Notes under the pieces: generated by a model
What the model was told of the DNA's origin: nothing
Databases searched by the model: none
What the model saw: only the letters and a program-made list of their open reading frames with translations
DNA from: Guyanagaster necrorhizus
Lineage: Eukaryota > Basidiomycota > Agaricomycetes > Agaricales > Physalacriaceae
Assembly: GCF_019112545.1 (NCBI RefSeq)
Contig: NW_025064920.1
Location: forward strand, 186,001-250,000
DNA: 64,000 nucleotides
Direction of reading: 5' to 3'
Shown: one piece after another, positions 42,700-53,109 of the stretch
Layout of the letters: the number at the start of each line of letters is the position of its first letter
Numbering within the stretch: position 1 is the stretch's first letter
Program-made: the position numbers and the translations under genes

Positions 42700-44170
42700 T
42701 TGGACTTGACTCTGCATACAAAATTTGTGTTATTTGTCTCAGAATATAATTGCAAATCACCATTCTGAGACTGAGTAGGAGGAGTTTGATGAAGAAGGCC
42801 CCTTTGTATGTCACGAGGATGCATCTAGGTGGGAACTGTAGGCCAAGCTTGTTAATGAGACATCTAAAATTACTTCGACGGAGCTAGGTATCGAGAACTC
42901 TCGAGGTCTAAGTGGTGGGAATATATCGAATTCCATCACTGCTCTCCAGTTGAGCTTTGTTCTGCCGGAGAAGCTCTCATGCAAGTTTGACCGCCACTCT
43001 CTTGGCGACACCGTCCGTCTGCAAAGCCGGAATGGGGGGTTTTGTGATCCAAGGGAAAGCATATATCATGATGCTCGACCGTCAGATGTGAGGTTCAAAA
43101 TAATGACGTGAGCGCTAGAAACTGACGTGCAAGCAGATACAAAAGGAGCGATATCCATGGTGGTCTCGGTTCCTTGCGATTTGACATGATTTGCAACCCG
43201 CCCTATAAGCTATTTGTAGAAAACAGTCAGCATGGATGAAATATGGTTGATGTAGGATATACCGATCTATGAGCAAAACAACTTAACTTCATGGTGAAAC
43301 ACAAACGTATATGGTGAAATGCAAGATTATCCATAGCAATAATCTGATGACGTTGAGAATATCTCTAGAGCCAATATAGGTGTTGAGCCTCACTATGTCG
43401 CATTGAAGAAAGAGGCCTTGATTCTTTGTGGTCAACTGCTGGATCACCATGAGGAAGGCTGACCAGCGTTATCGCTGGGTTTGTGCACTAAGTCTCATCT
43501 TTGAAGTCCGGGCTATGACACGGCATCATCTTGACTTGTGCGCTGACGTCCGAACAAAAAATCACGAGCCTTTGCAAAATTTGGCTGATTTTGTCCAGGT
43601 GAAATACGACATAAGACTTTTTCCCTCATAGATTTTGTCCGGATGGAGACACGGCTTCCCTACCTATTTTGGGAGGTCCTCTTTCATGCCATCATAGGCT
43701 GACCGGGCGGTAGCAAGTGACAGTCGAGAGAAGGGTAGCGGAGGAAGACCACGACGCATTAGTTGTCAACTGCGGAAACCTGGAGTTGCATATATGCAGT
43801 CCGAGGTGCAGGAAGAAAACAATGACGGGATCGATGGCTCCCACCAAGATCAAACCAACACTGTGCCCCTAAGCAATTAGGACGAGTCAACTCTTTTCTT
43901 GTGAAAAGAACCAATGTTGGTGTAATTCGGAGTAGGTCCCGATGTTGTAAATGCCTCGCCTTCATGGCAACCCTGAGTAGAGAAGGTTGATATAGCTGGT
44001 GAGGTGCTTGATGCCTACCTTTTCCTCGACAATTCTCTTTCCATCTCCTCTGACTGGTGGCATCGAGGCAGGGAGAAGAGAAGAGGATTGATTTTTGAAA
44101 GGTGTTCAGTACTGCATATATGCACCATTACGAGGCCATGATACTGGTGGCAATCGAAGACCAAGCTGGC
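42700..44170. other. Interval without a recognisable gene
   Basis: Short open frames in both strands and no motif. The right end runs into a GST fragment. Confidence 0.35.
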
Positions 44171-44179
44171 AATGGGTAG

Positions 44180-44395
44180 CATCGTCGCCAATTCCCTTTG
44201 ACTTTGGCTAGAGCTTTGACGCAGGGAAGCTCGACGTAGACAGTCCGATAGGGAATGTTTTTGAGGTTTAAGGCGTATCTGCAGCATAGACTGGTTAGGT
44301 TCATGCTGCTCTTTAAAAATATATGCGTATCTGGCCCACCAGGTTATCACAGTCCCTGGGGAATCGGCTTCCTTGGTCGGAAGGTCGTACAGAAT
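44180..44395 (-). pseudogene. GST 5' fragment (start codon and splice donor lost)
   Basis: Minus strand. Matches exon 1, intron 1 and the first codons of exon 2 of the intact GST: IILYDLPTKEADSPGTVITW, then YALNLKNIPYRTVYVELP. The start ATG is CTG and the splice donor reads ATACGC instead of GTACGC. Homology then fades. The flank to the right (44400-44900) is also shared with the other GST copies. Confidence 0.7.
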
Positions 44396-45600
44396 AATCA
44401 GTTTACCACAGCCGCAAGGAATGACATTCAGCTTGGGTTATATATACACAACATTTCAGGAAAGGCTTACAAAGTAGCTGGCATGAATCATCCAGTAACT
44501 GTGGTCTTTGTCATTTCCACAAAGTTAACGCGACTGTATGCTTCGTGGCCCGCTCATATTGATATCCACGTCTATTTTGTGGGATTTCGTTATCCAGATG
44601 ATACGCATCACGATATGTCTGACTACTCTTCCATTTTACTGGGGCGATCATATGAAACAAATCGCATAAATGCAAGACGAAAAGTATACTTACGAGACAC
44701 TCCGTGTAGCAGACATATTATCTAGGTTGACAGGTGAAAAATTCTAAGGACTTCCCTTCATGGAGAAGCCTACGACCTAGTCGGCCAGCAGTCGAGAAAA
44801 GAAAAGGGATTGAGGAAATGGCTCCTGGATATTCGAAATCAAAAACAAACGCATCTCATGATGGTCTGGATCCGCAGCCAGTGAAGATTTGAACTCAGAG
44901 AAAAAACGCAAACAATGCATGGCTCACTATTTTGGCGATAGCTTTGATGTAGATTTAGGAAGTATCTGCAACCCAAATAATCAGTTGCGAGGTGAGCCTG
45001 TGACGGAACATGCGAGTACCTCGTCCGCCCCGTTCTAGGCAAGTACACTGCTTTGGATGAGCCACTGGTACAGACTTCGCCGCGACGAGAGTGACCAGCA
45101 TTCAGTCTATAATATAGAGGATAGAATTTCAGGCGGAGGTTTCTTAAAATAATGGCCTTAATGTTGATAGTATGGATGCAGAACTTTAGCGACTGGGGCT
45201 CATATCCACAGGAAGGGCATGTTGCGAGGCGGCGAAATAGTTATCAAGACAAAGTCATACACTGTGGTCTCAGCCTGCTGTCTTCTTTGCTTTTCAATGG
45301 TCCTCATCTCCACTGAACTGGCGGCAGTGAGACAACGAAAAGTGTGCTCTTAAAGACCGTCATACCTAGTCTTGGCATAGGATTGGTTGTATGCGAGAGA
45401 AACTCCACGGCTAAAAACGACGACTTCAGAGCTATCGGTTGTTACTAGCTGACAAAGATATGGCCCGTAGGGCCGTAGCACACCATTTCCGTCGAACAGT
45501 ATTGCACAGAAGGTAATCGACCCCTTTCAACAATAGTGTAATCTCTTCATGGAGAAAATGTTGCTTTACGGCTGTCTTTGAAAGGAATTAGCGAGAAAAC
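44396..45600. other. Duplicated upstream flank of the GST unit, then spacer
   Basis: About 44430-44880 is similar to 46440-47040 and partly to 51290-51500 (for example GTTATATA, CATGAATCATCCAGT, CTTCGTGGCC, GGGATTTCGTTATCCAGATGATAC). It is therefore a copy of the GST upstream region. No gene seen in 44,900-45,600. Confidence 0.5.
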
Positions 45601-45624
45601 TGAGTGATTATTAGAGGACATTTC

Positions 45625-46411
45625 CTATAAGAGTTTCTCATACGGCTTGAAACTCTCCAAGTACCTCCCCCACCTGCCATCATTCCAACTAACGACGTCT
45701 TTCCACTCCTCACTCTCCTCCCCAACCATCCTCCTCGTGAACCACAAAAACGCACAAATCGCCGTGTCCGCGAAACACGGTTCGTTCCCCATAACAAAGT
45801 CTCCCTCGCTTCCTTCAAACCATTTGTTCATCTTCCCAAAATTCTCCTTCGCTTGTACCAACAGCTTCTCTCGCTCCTCCCCTTTTGGCATCTCAATCTT
45901 GACAGCCCCGCCGAACCTCTTCAAGAAATACGCCGCCGTCGCCTCGTTCATCTTTGTCGTTAACCCCGGAGCATAGAATGGCCGGAGGGGAGCGAACGCA
46001 TCGACAACTGCACTGGAGAAAGCGAGTTGGAGAGTCATCGTCCCAGTGGGGATGAGAATGGGCCCGGAGTCGGGGTAGGTCTTGTCGAGATAAGCCGCTA
46101 TAGCGGGAGAATCGGAGACGACGGTTCCAGTAGAGTCATCTTGGATGATGGGGATCGTGTAGAAGGGAGATACACCATCCGGCTTCGTCGTGGTGGGAGC
46201 GGCACCGATCTTTTTGGCTAGAGCCTCGACATCGGGGAGCTCGACGTAGACAGTGCGGTAGGGCAGACTTTTGAGATTTAGAGCATACCTGTAATATTGC
46301 CTGGTTAGCTTCGACCCGCGCCTTGAAGATATACACATACCTGGTCCGCCAGGTCATCATAGTTCCCGGCGAATCGGCTGCTTTGGTCGGAAGATCGTAG
46401 AGAGTAATCAT
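45625..46411 (-). CDS. Glutathione S-transferase, LigE-like N-terminal domain
   Basis: Two exons, 46411-46341 and 46288-45625; a 52-nt intron (GTATGT..TTACAG) joins TWRT|RYALNLK. 244 residues. The thioredoxin-fold N-terminal domain (ITLYDLPTK, PYRTVYVELPD, FYTIPIIQD, VVSDSPAIAAYLD) has the cis-Pro before II and the VSDS motif that holds the gamma-glutamyl group of glutathione. The helical C-terminal domain contains MGNEPCFADTAICAFLW. The N-terminal pattern is that of the etherase-like (GSTFuA/LigE-type) GSTs expanded in wood- and litter-decaying basidiomycetes, which conjugate or cleave aromatic compounds; cytosolic. A TATATAA lies on the minus strand at 46456-46462, 45 bp upstream. This is the only unbroken copy of at least five here. 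Confidence 0.9.
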
Positions 46412-46562
46412 GCTAAGAGTTTATCACAACTGTAAGGAATGTCATTCAGTTCAGGTTATATACATGCATCACTTCATACAAGGCTTACTAAGTAGCTGGT
46501 ATGAATCATCCAGTGGCTAAGGCTCTTTGTCATTTCCACGACGTTAATGCGGATGTATGCTT

Positions 46563-46584
46563 CGTGGCCGCTCGAGCGGCCACG
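46563..46584. repeat. Perfect 22-bp palindrome upstream of the GST
   Basis: CGTGGCCGCTC followed by its exact reverse complement GAGCGGCCACG. It is followed by a partial direct repeat (TCTCGAGCGGCTC). The matching places in the other two duplicated units read CGTGGCCCGCTCATATTG and CGTAGCCGCTCGATGATA, so the palindrome is special to this unit. Confidence 0.9.
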
Positions 46585-46599
46585 TCTCGAGCGGCTCTA

Positions 46600-48500
46600 C
46601 GCCGTCGAAGACCGTGGATGAGAAAGCTGCGGGATTTCGTTGTCCAGATGATACACATCACAATATGGCTGTACTCTTCCAGTTTAAATAGACATAGGAC
46701 CAAGCCAAAGTTACGATATCAGATAGACGTTGCTTTCCGTCAGAGACCAACGGTATTGAGGAGCTCGTGTCGTAGCTGGTGGTATTTCGGTGCAATCCCT
46801 CAAGTTAGGATGATTTACTTGCCACTGTGTCAGCGTAGCGCCTGTATTATCCGTGATATTCAATACGCATTGTAAAAGGGAAGGTAACATACTTAAATAG
46901 CTTTGCATCTTCCAAGTGCTTAGAGAAATCCACAACCGTCTGCTAGTGGTCGAGAAAAGGGAAGATGGGGCGTGATCAACCTGGCCGCTTGAAGACTAAG
47001 GCAACCGCATCTCATATTGATCGCATGCTGGTCTTGCGAAGATCTGAGAGTGAGAGACGAAGGGAAGAAGACGTGTAACGCACGCATCTGCAAGGCTTCC
47101 CAACCAACATCCTTGTCTCCCGATCGCGCTCCAGCTCAGTGCAGTGGTCATTGACGTTGACCTTTTTTCTGATACTCGAAGTCGCCGATGTCCGCGCCGA
47201 TTTGTAATCCGCTTTGGCTCTGGGCTACGCCGCATCCCCGCTTGATGTTACAGAGTGTGCCATGCCCTGTGTATAATAATGACTTTCCCTAACACAGAAG
47301 AAAAATAACACTCTTTACCTGAACACGAACGAGCCGTGATCCAATGCTGACCGCCCAGCTCCAACAATATCCTCGGCGACGTTCATAACGGGGATGAGTG
47401 CTGAACGCTGTGGTATTAGTGTTGGTGTGGTTTGGTGCCGGTGGTGGTGAAAAGTTTAAGTGCAGGACTGCGTACATCCGGTTAATGTCGGATATCGGTC
47501 CGCCTTTACCGGCTACATCCGAACCATGCTGAAGCTTGGCACGCGATCTCGGCATCAAACTAGTTCTTCAGACTGGTATTTCCAGGAATGGCGTATCTGT
47601 CCGGGTGTGCTTCTCATTTCAGGTTAGTGGATGAGCTGTACCCCTGGATTTCCTTTGCATATCTGCGCCAAAGTAGCTGTATTTTCTGTCTATACATCTA
47701 TACATAGGCTGATTAACAAAAATAGTGGTATGACTTTGCTACCGAGCGCCCACGTCTGCTCGTGGATGACTGAGTCATTGCTCTACATAGCCTGTCTTTC
47801 CTCATCAGTGGGACGTATCTATTGTTCTTGTTACACTACTTTCAATGACAGACATGGATTATTTGCTCAGTACTGGGTCTTGAATTATATTCCATAAACA
47901 GAACGACGATTCCTGTCGGGCTTCCTGGGGCGCCGTAAATTTCCCGACAGGTTTTAATACGAACCCACCGAACCAATCTCTTCTCCCTTAGCTCTTTTCT
48001 GTGCCATATATGATTAAAGCATTGCCAAACTGCCAGTAAACAGCACCCGAAATCTTCCATTTTCAGGTACTATGCTATTTGTGCTCCCGCATCTTCGAGC
48101 TATACCCAGCCACCGAGTCATAACAACAGTTTCAAGATAGTGTGCCATGATGAGTCGTCTTAACTAAAACTATCAGCGCTATACCCTGGGTTGCTTTCCT
48201 GATTCCTGTCCATGTTTTCTCATACTCATGGAATTGCTTGCCTACCATGGGATATGCTTGGCCATTCTCCCAGCTGGATGGACTCCAAATGGGCTCCATA
48301 CTCTCTTGGACTAAAGTGTAATAGCCCGAGTAACAGAAATGCCTTTGGAGGCAAACGTCTAAGGGTTTCCGATGTCCCGCATACGTACTCTCAAAAGTCT
48401 ACCAATACAACGTCGGCCATAAAGGATTGGAGGCTATCCATAAATAAATAGACCACTGACATTGGCCGATAAATAGAGCATCATTCCCATCTTCTCAGCT
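46600..48500. other. Spacer, partly duplicated
   Basis: Up to about 47,060 similar to 44,590-44,880, and about 47,070-47,130 weakly similar to 52,230-52,280. Remainder without recognisable genes. The frame at 46996-47235 (minus) has no motif. Confidence 0.4.
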
Positions 48501-48538
48501 GCATTCAACCCCCACATTCAACCCTCAATACATGTACA

Positions 48539-49060
48539 ATGTGCCGCCGTCGTCAGTAAGCAGATCCTCACCACCGCGCATCTGCCCTAATCGCTTCTGT
48601 ACAGAGTCAGGAACATCTACCTCCGATGCGGCCATTCCATAACCCTCGTATGCCTTTTCTCTTCCACCATACCAACCTTTATTCACCACCACAAACGTAG
48701 CCAGAACAAATCGTATGACAAATACTACATCATCTTAATCAAAACTGTGACCATGCCTAGATTCAATGCGAGGAGTCTACCTGCAAGTTCAGTATCTTCC
48801 ATCCTGAGAGCTGCAAACCACCGGGTTGTCTGAAGACCTGTTGGCAGTAGTATGTCCGAGTTTGTCACTGGCTCACCTTCACCTCACCCCCCCATTTTCC
48901 AGCCGTCGTTATCCGGAGCAGTATTGTATGTCTTGTGACTTTCCTGCTTTTTTTTTTGTTTTTTTAAAAAAATTTCCTGACATCCATGATAGGCCCCCAC
49001 ATCAATGGGAATTGCCCCTCCTGCGACCGGGCAATGCGGCGATACAAACGCCGCCGCTAA
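48539..49060 (+). CDS. Small Cys-rich protein, six exons with microexon (paralogue 2)
   Basis: Exons 48539-48555, 48605-48647, 48701-48712 (12 nt), 48761-48849, 48903-48925 and 48993-49060 join to 83 residues ending at TAA. Introns 49, 53, 48, 53 and 67 nt, all GT-AG; the last contains long T and A runs. Pattern: MCRRRQVRNIYLRCGHSI, PEQI from the microexon, CEESTCKFSIFHP, CKPPGC, TCWQYRRYPEQYC, CPSC, then a basic tail (RYKRRR). Cys at 2, 14, 27, 32, 42, 47, 51, 62, 69 and 72, and His at 16, 38 and 64, suggest one or two metal sites. No signal peptide. Exon sizes match paralogue 1 exactly for the first five exons, which makes the model strong. Function unknown. Confidence 0.87.
48701..48712 (+). 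other. 12-nt microexon
   Basis: CCAGAACAAATC (Pro-Glu-Gln-Ile) between AACGTAG and GTATGACA, phase 0. Homologous in position, length and meaning to 36970-36981. Confidence 0.82.
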
Positions 49061-50150
49061 AGAAGATTCTATCATGACAATCATTAGTTATATGTAGAGT
49101 ATAAAGTTTATAAAACCGGTATATGAAAGTTACGCTGACTTATTCAGACCCTAGACATCCAGCTCGACCCGAAGCCTAGCAGTTATTTCGCCACTTCAAG
49201 TTAACACTGGTCCGGACCCCGTAAAATAGTAGATGTTAGATAGCATGTCTGACAATGTCACTGTGGTGCATTGATAGCCATCGCCATAAGGAATACGTAT
49301 TCACCGTGACTGTTTTGTGTCGTGAACCACTTAGCGGACCCTGATCAGCATCAAGATTCAATTGAGTCGATCAGATCATCATCCCGCTACCACCGCCTAT
49401 GCCGGACGACGTCGCAAGCTGCGGCAGGACCCCGGAGTGGACCCCACGAATCCATATCTCCGGTTTCTAAAACTTTGGGCGTTTCGTCCGAAAGGCAAAT
49501 GAGTGACGTTGACTCATTCTGTCCGAATTCGTGCCTGGGGGATACACCTCGCCTCAATCAGACTGCATGCGAACAATCCGGGCTCCGATACATAACGGAA
49601 GGCTGGTTGTTACCATAGAGGAGGACAGCTGGACACACGGTGATGTCACAGGAGTGCGTGGTATTCGAGTGGTCGCCGGCTCCCCTCAAAGAGAAGGGGT
49701 TGAAACTGGAGTCTGAACTTGAAGAACAGTCGACAACATGGAAAATATCGCGTCATGGTTGTCTTTGAAAGAATTGGCGGAAAATCGAGTGGTTATTCGA
49801 GGATCCTTTCTACGACAGTTTCTCATCCATTATCTCCACGAAATGATCTTACCAATCAGCCACGTAGAGGAATGAGAGATGTATGCAGGCCAGTAAGTAC
49901 TCTGATACATAACGGAAAAGTGTCACCATAGAGAGAACAGCTGGGCACGATGGAGGAGTGCGTGGTAATCGAATGGTCGCAGGCAGCACAACAGAGCGAA
50001 GCTGGACAGGCGAGACTCGACGACAAGGAAAATATCGCGTCAGGCTTGTCTTTAAGAGTGCCTGCATCTGAACCAAGTGATTATTCAAGGTCCAATAATG
50101 GCTTCCTGATGAATCTGGATCTAATCTTCTTAGTTCTTTACGCAAAAAGA
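49061..50150. other. Interval without a recognisable gene
   Basis: Two short local near-repeats of about 100 bp (around 49,600-49,790 and 49,910-50,060: CATAACGGAA, GAGGA/GAGAACAGCTGG, GGAAAATATCGCGTCA, TTGTCTTT). They show an old tandem duplication. No gene supported. Confidence 0.45.
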
Positions 50151-50159
50151 AAGATGAAG

Positions 50160-50260
50160 TTCCTCCAAGAATGGACATTCACAGATTCGAACTGAGGTCA
50201 TTCGCTACTTGAATGTAGTACGCAATGAAACAGCTACACCAAAAGCCGTGATAGGTGCAC
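50160..50260 (-). ncRNA. Second tRNA-like sequence with A and B boxes
   Basis: On the minus strand: A box TGGTGTAGCTG, B box AGTTCGAATCT, and a short stem-loop CTAC..GTAG between them. The 3' side AATGTCC has no good 5' acceptor partner. It is a decayed tRNA or a tRNA-derived SINE head. Same strand and same layout as the sequence at 31501-31571. Confidence 0.35.
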
Positions 50261-50439
50261 CGCTCCGATATATTTCGTCGCTCATAATGTGGTCAAGAGA
50301 AATAACGCAGAGAGTACAGAGAACTTGAACACAACAATAAAACACAGACTCGTCAAACACGAACGGAAAGCGATCTTTCCCAACAATGGCGGAATTTCCT
50401 CATAAAGAAAATGTGGCTCGATGGCTGCCTTTGAAAGAA

Positions 50440-51265
50440 TCTGCGAATGAAACTGAGTAGTTCTTTGACACTCTTTTCTACAAGTTTCTCATACGGCTTG
50501 AAACTCTCCAGATACCTTCCCCATCTGCCATCATTCCAACTAACGACGTCTTTCCACTCCTCACTCTCCTCCCCAACCATCCTCCTCGTGAACCACAAAA
50601 ATGCACAAATCGCCGTGTCCGCGAAATACGGTTCGTTCCCCATAACAAAGTTCCCCTCGCTTCCTTCGAACCATTTGTTCATCTTCCCAAGGTTCTCCTT
50701 CGCTTGTACTAACAGCTTCTCCCGCTCCTCCCCTTTTGGCATCTCAACCTTGACAGCCCGGCCCTGCCTCGTCTTCAAGAAACACGCCGCCGTCCCCTCG
50801 TTCATGTTTGTCGTTATTCCCGGAGCGTAGAATGGCCGGGGGGGAGCGAAAGCATCGATTACTGCGCTTAAGAAGGCGAGTTGGAGTCATCGTCCCAGTG
50901 AGGATGAGAACGGGCCCGGAGGAGGGGTAGGTCTTGTCGAGATAAGCCGCTATAGCGGGAGAGTCGGAGACGACGGCACCAGTAGAGTCATCTTGGATGA
51001 TTGGGATCGTGTAGAAGGGAGAGACACCATCGGATTTCGTCCTGGTCGGAGCGGCACCGACCCTTTTGGCTAGAGCTTCGACGTCGGGAAGTTCGACGCA
51101 GACAGTCCGATAGGGCAGGTTTTTCAGGTTTAGGGCGTACCTGCAGCATTGACTGGTGAGTTTATGATGCGCCTGTAGGGAGATATACGCGTACTTGGTC
51201 CGCCAGGTATTCAGAGTCCCTGGGGAATTGAAGTCCTTGGTTGGAAGGTCGAACAGAGTAATCAT
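50440..51265 (-). pseudogene. Glutathione transferase copy with 2-nt frameshift
   Basis: Minus strand. Exon 1 51265-51195, intron 51194-51141 (54 nt, GTACGC..CTGCAG), exon 2 from 51140 (TK|YALNLKNLPYRTV). The sequence follows the intact GST (IGAAP, here VGAAPTRTKSDG; PIIQDDSTGAVVSDSPAIAAYLD) up to GTMT. There two bases present in the intact gene are absent (after 50885: TTGGAG-TCATCG against TTGGAGAGTCATCG). The second half continues in another frame to FKPYEKLVEKSVKELL near 50,450. The shift removes the helical domain from the main frame, so this is most likely a recent pseudogene. Codon sequence is otherwise well kept. Confidence 0.85.
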
Positions 51266-51900
51266 GCTTGGACTGCAGTTAATGCCATTCAGCTCGAGTT
51301 ATATACACACAGTAGTTCGGAAGATGCTTACTCAGATGAATCATCCAGCTGATACAGTCTGTCATTTCAGCGAAGTTAATGCGGATATATGCTTCGTAGC
51401 CGCTCGATGATATTCATGTCCACGCCGACCAAGACCGTGGAGGATAAACGTGTGGGATTTCGTCGTCCAGAATATATGCATTACGTGTTTGCTGATTACT
51501 CTTTCGTTTTACGGGGTAAACGCAAGAGAAAATCCATGGTAGAACTGGGCCCTACAAATCAGGTGCGCCCTTGATCATCACCAAATCATGGCCAATTGTC
51601 TGGCAAGGTCGTCACCAGGACTGTATCGATTCTATGCATCACCGGGGCGGAGCTTGCACAATAATCTTTGTTCTTTGAGGTAACAGCCTTGATGTCGTGC
51701 GGCCTGGCATTGGTATCCACATCTGCGTCAAATCACATCGAAAAGAGCGTGATATGGGGTAGCGAAATGCATTCTGGGAACAGCTCGTATAGTACGTCGT
51801 GGAAACAGAAGACTGGCCACGTCTCTGCCGGCTGTCCCTTTGATTGGCGGGTGTGAAGTGGCGACAAGTGTGTGCTTAGAGAATAACGTATCCTATAAGC
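51266..51900. other. Duplicated GST upstream flank and spacer
   Basis: 51,290-51,500 resembles the upstream flanks at 44,430 and 46,440 (GTTATATACACA, ATGAATCATCCAGCTGA, CTTCGTAGCCGCTCG, GGGATTTCGTCGTCCAGA). No gene beyond that. Confidence 0.5.
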
Positions 51901-51939
51901 CAGTTTTACTATAGGATTCGCAGATTTCAAGAGAAAAGA

Positions 51940-53105
51940 TGGTTACGCACCCGAAGTCCTGTATTATGTCTCATTAAGACACTGTAATATGAGTCGCGCT
52001 ACGGTATCGAACGAAGCCCAACTACGGTAATGGGTAGGATCGTCAATGATGTCGGTAGCGGTTGCAGCCTGCTTATTGGTCACAGAGCACCAGTCAGATT
52101 GTATGGTCTTTTCATAGCCGAGTCGATCGTTGTAGATGCTAGCAGGGGTTATTATTATACGAAAGAGGGCTAGATGCAACGAGCTACACCCATAAGACTG
52201 AAAGAATGAAAAGATGAGATTAACGTACATATCTGCAGGTCTGTCCAACTAGCATCCTGCTCTGACTGCCGCATCGCGGTAGATATTCACCGCTCCTACA
52301 CCTGAGAGTACCGAGAAAATACCAGCTCCTGTGAAACCATTCGAGGCGATTTTCGTGTACTTTTCGGTGGCGAGCGGTGGGAGTGATGACAAAAGACACG
52401 CATCGGTCTTCCGGACCGTGTTCCGTGCCTGCTCTTCAACATAAGGGCATCGGTCAGGTGGAGCTGGCACGATGGTCTTTATTATTTTTTTTCAAACTAA
52501 CGGCTTCGAGATTGGGACGTATGTGGCACTTTCTGATGATGATCATGTCGAATGGCATCAAAAAGAAGCGAGGCATCAAGTTCCAAGACCAGGTCGTGTG
52601 TAGTAGATTGCGGAGGCGGAAGAATGGTCGCATTACGTTGGCTGGTCAGACATCTTTTCCTCTTCATTTTTCAAAGGTCTTCATCCCCTTTGATTGACGG
52701 AGATAAATCTTTGAGATCGTCGCACCCTAGAGGCCAGTCTTGAATGAGATTCACGGTCTGCGAAGATATAAAACAGTTACGCACCGGTTCCTTTTCCTTC
52801 CAACACGCAAGTCCTGCATGGATGAGGCCTAAGGATCGTCCCGCTACGACATCGAGCAAAGCCCAAGCATGGCAATGTAGTGTCATGAATTCGTCTTTCC
52901 TGCATCGTCCATGAGATTCATCCTGCAGAGCCAAAGGTGATGCACTGAGTATGCCTTCGCGAGAGATTTGTTTGCTACGAGCAACTGAAAACCAAAAACC
53001 CTGTATATACCCTTTAGATACGTACCGGAAGAACGGAAACAAATTAAACGCGTACCTTGGTCCATTGCGGTGGACGTGTAAAGCGAGGTTGATGCTGCGC
53101 CACAA
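51940..53105 (-). pseudogene. Tandem duplicated exons of an unidentified gene
   Basis: Two minus-strand segments resemble each other: about 51,940-52,050 (HYRSWASFDTVARLIL) and about 52,770-52,880 (HCHAWALLDVVAGRSL), both followed by a similar TACGCAC..AAGTCCTG sequence. Between them a frame reads TKIASNGFTGAGIFSVLSGVGAVN (52249-52470, Gly/Ala-rich). The frames are short and do not join into a convincing gene. Family not recognised. Confidence 0.35.
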
Positions 53106-53109
53106 AATT

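Noticed and set aside
44880..44960. A B-box-like AGTTCAAATCTTC on the minus strand suggested another tRNA.
   Set aside because: No A box or stems, and the stretch lies in a duplicated GST flank whose other copy has no such motif.
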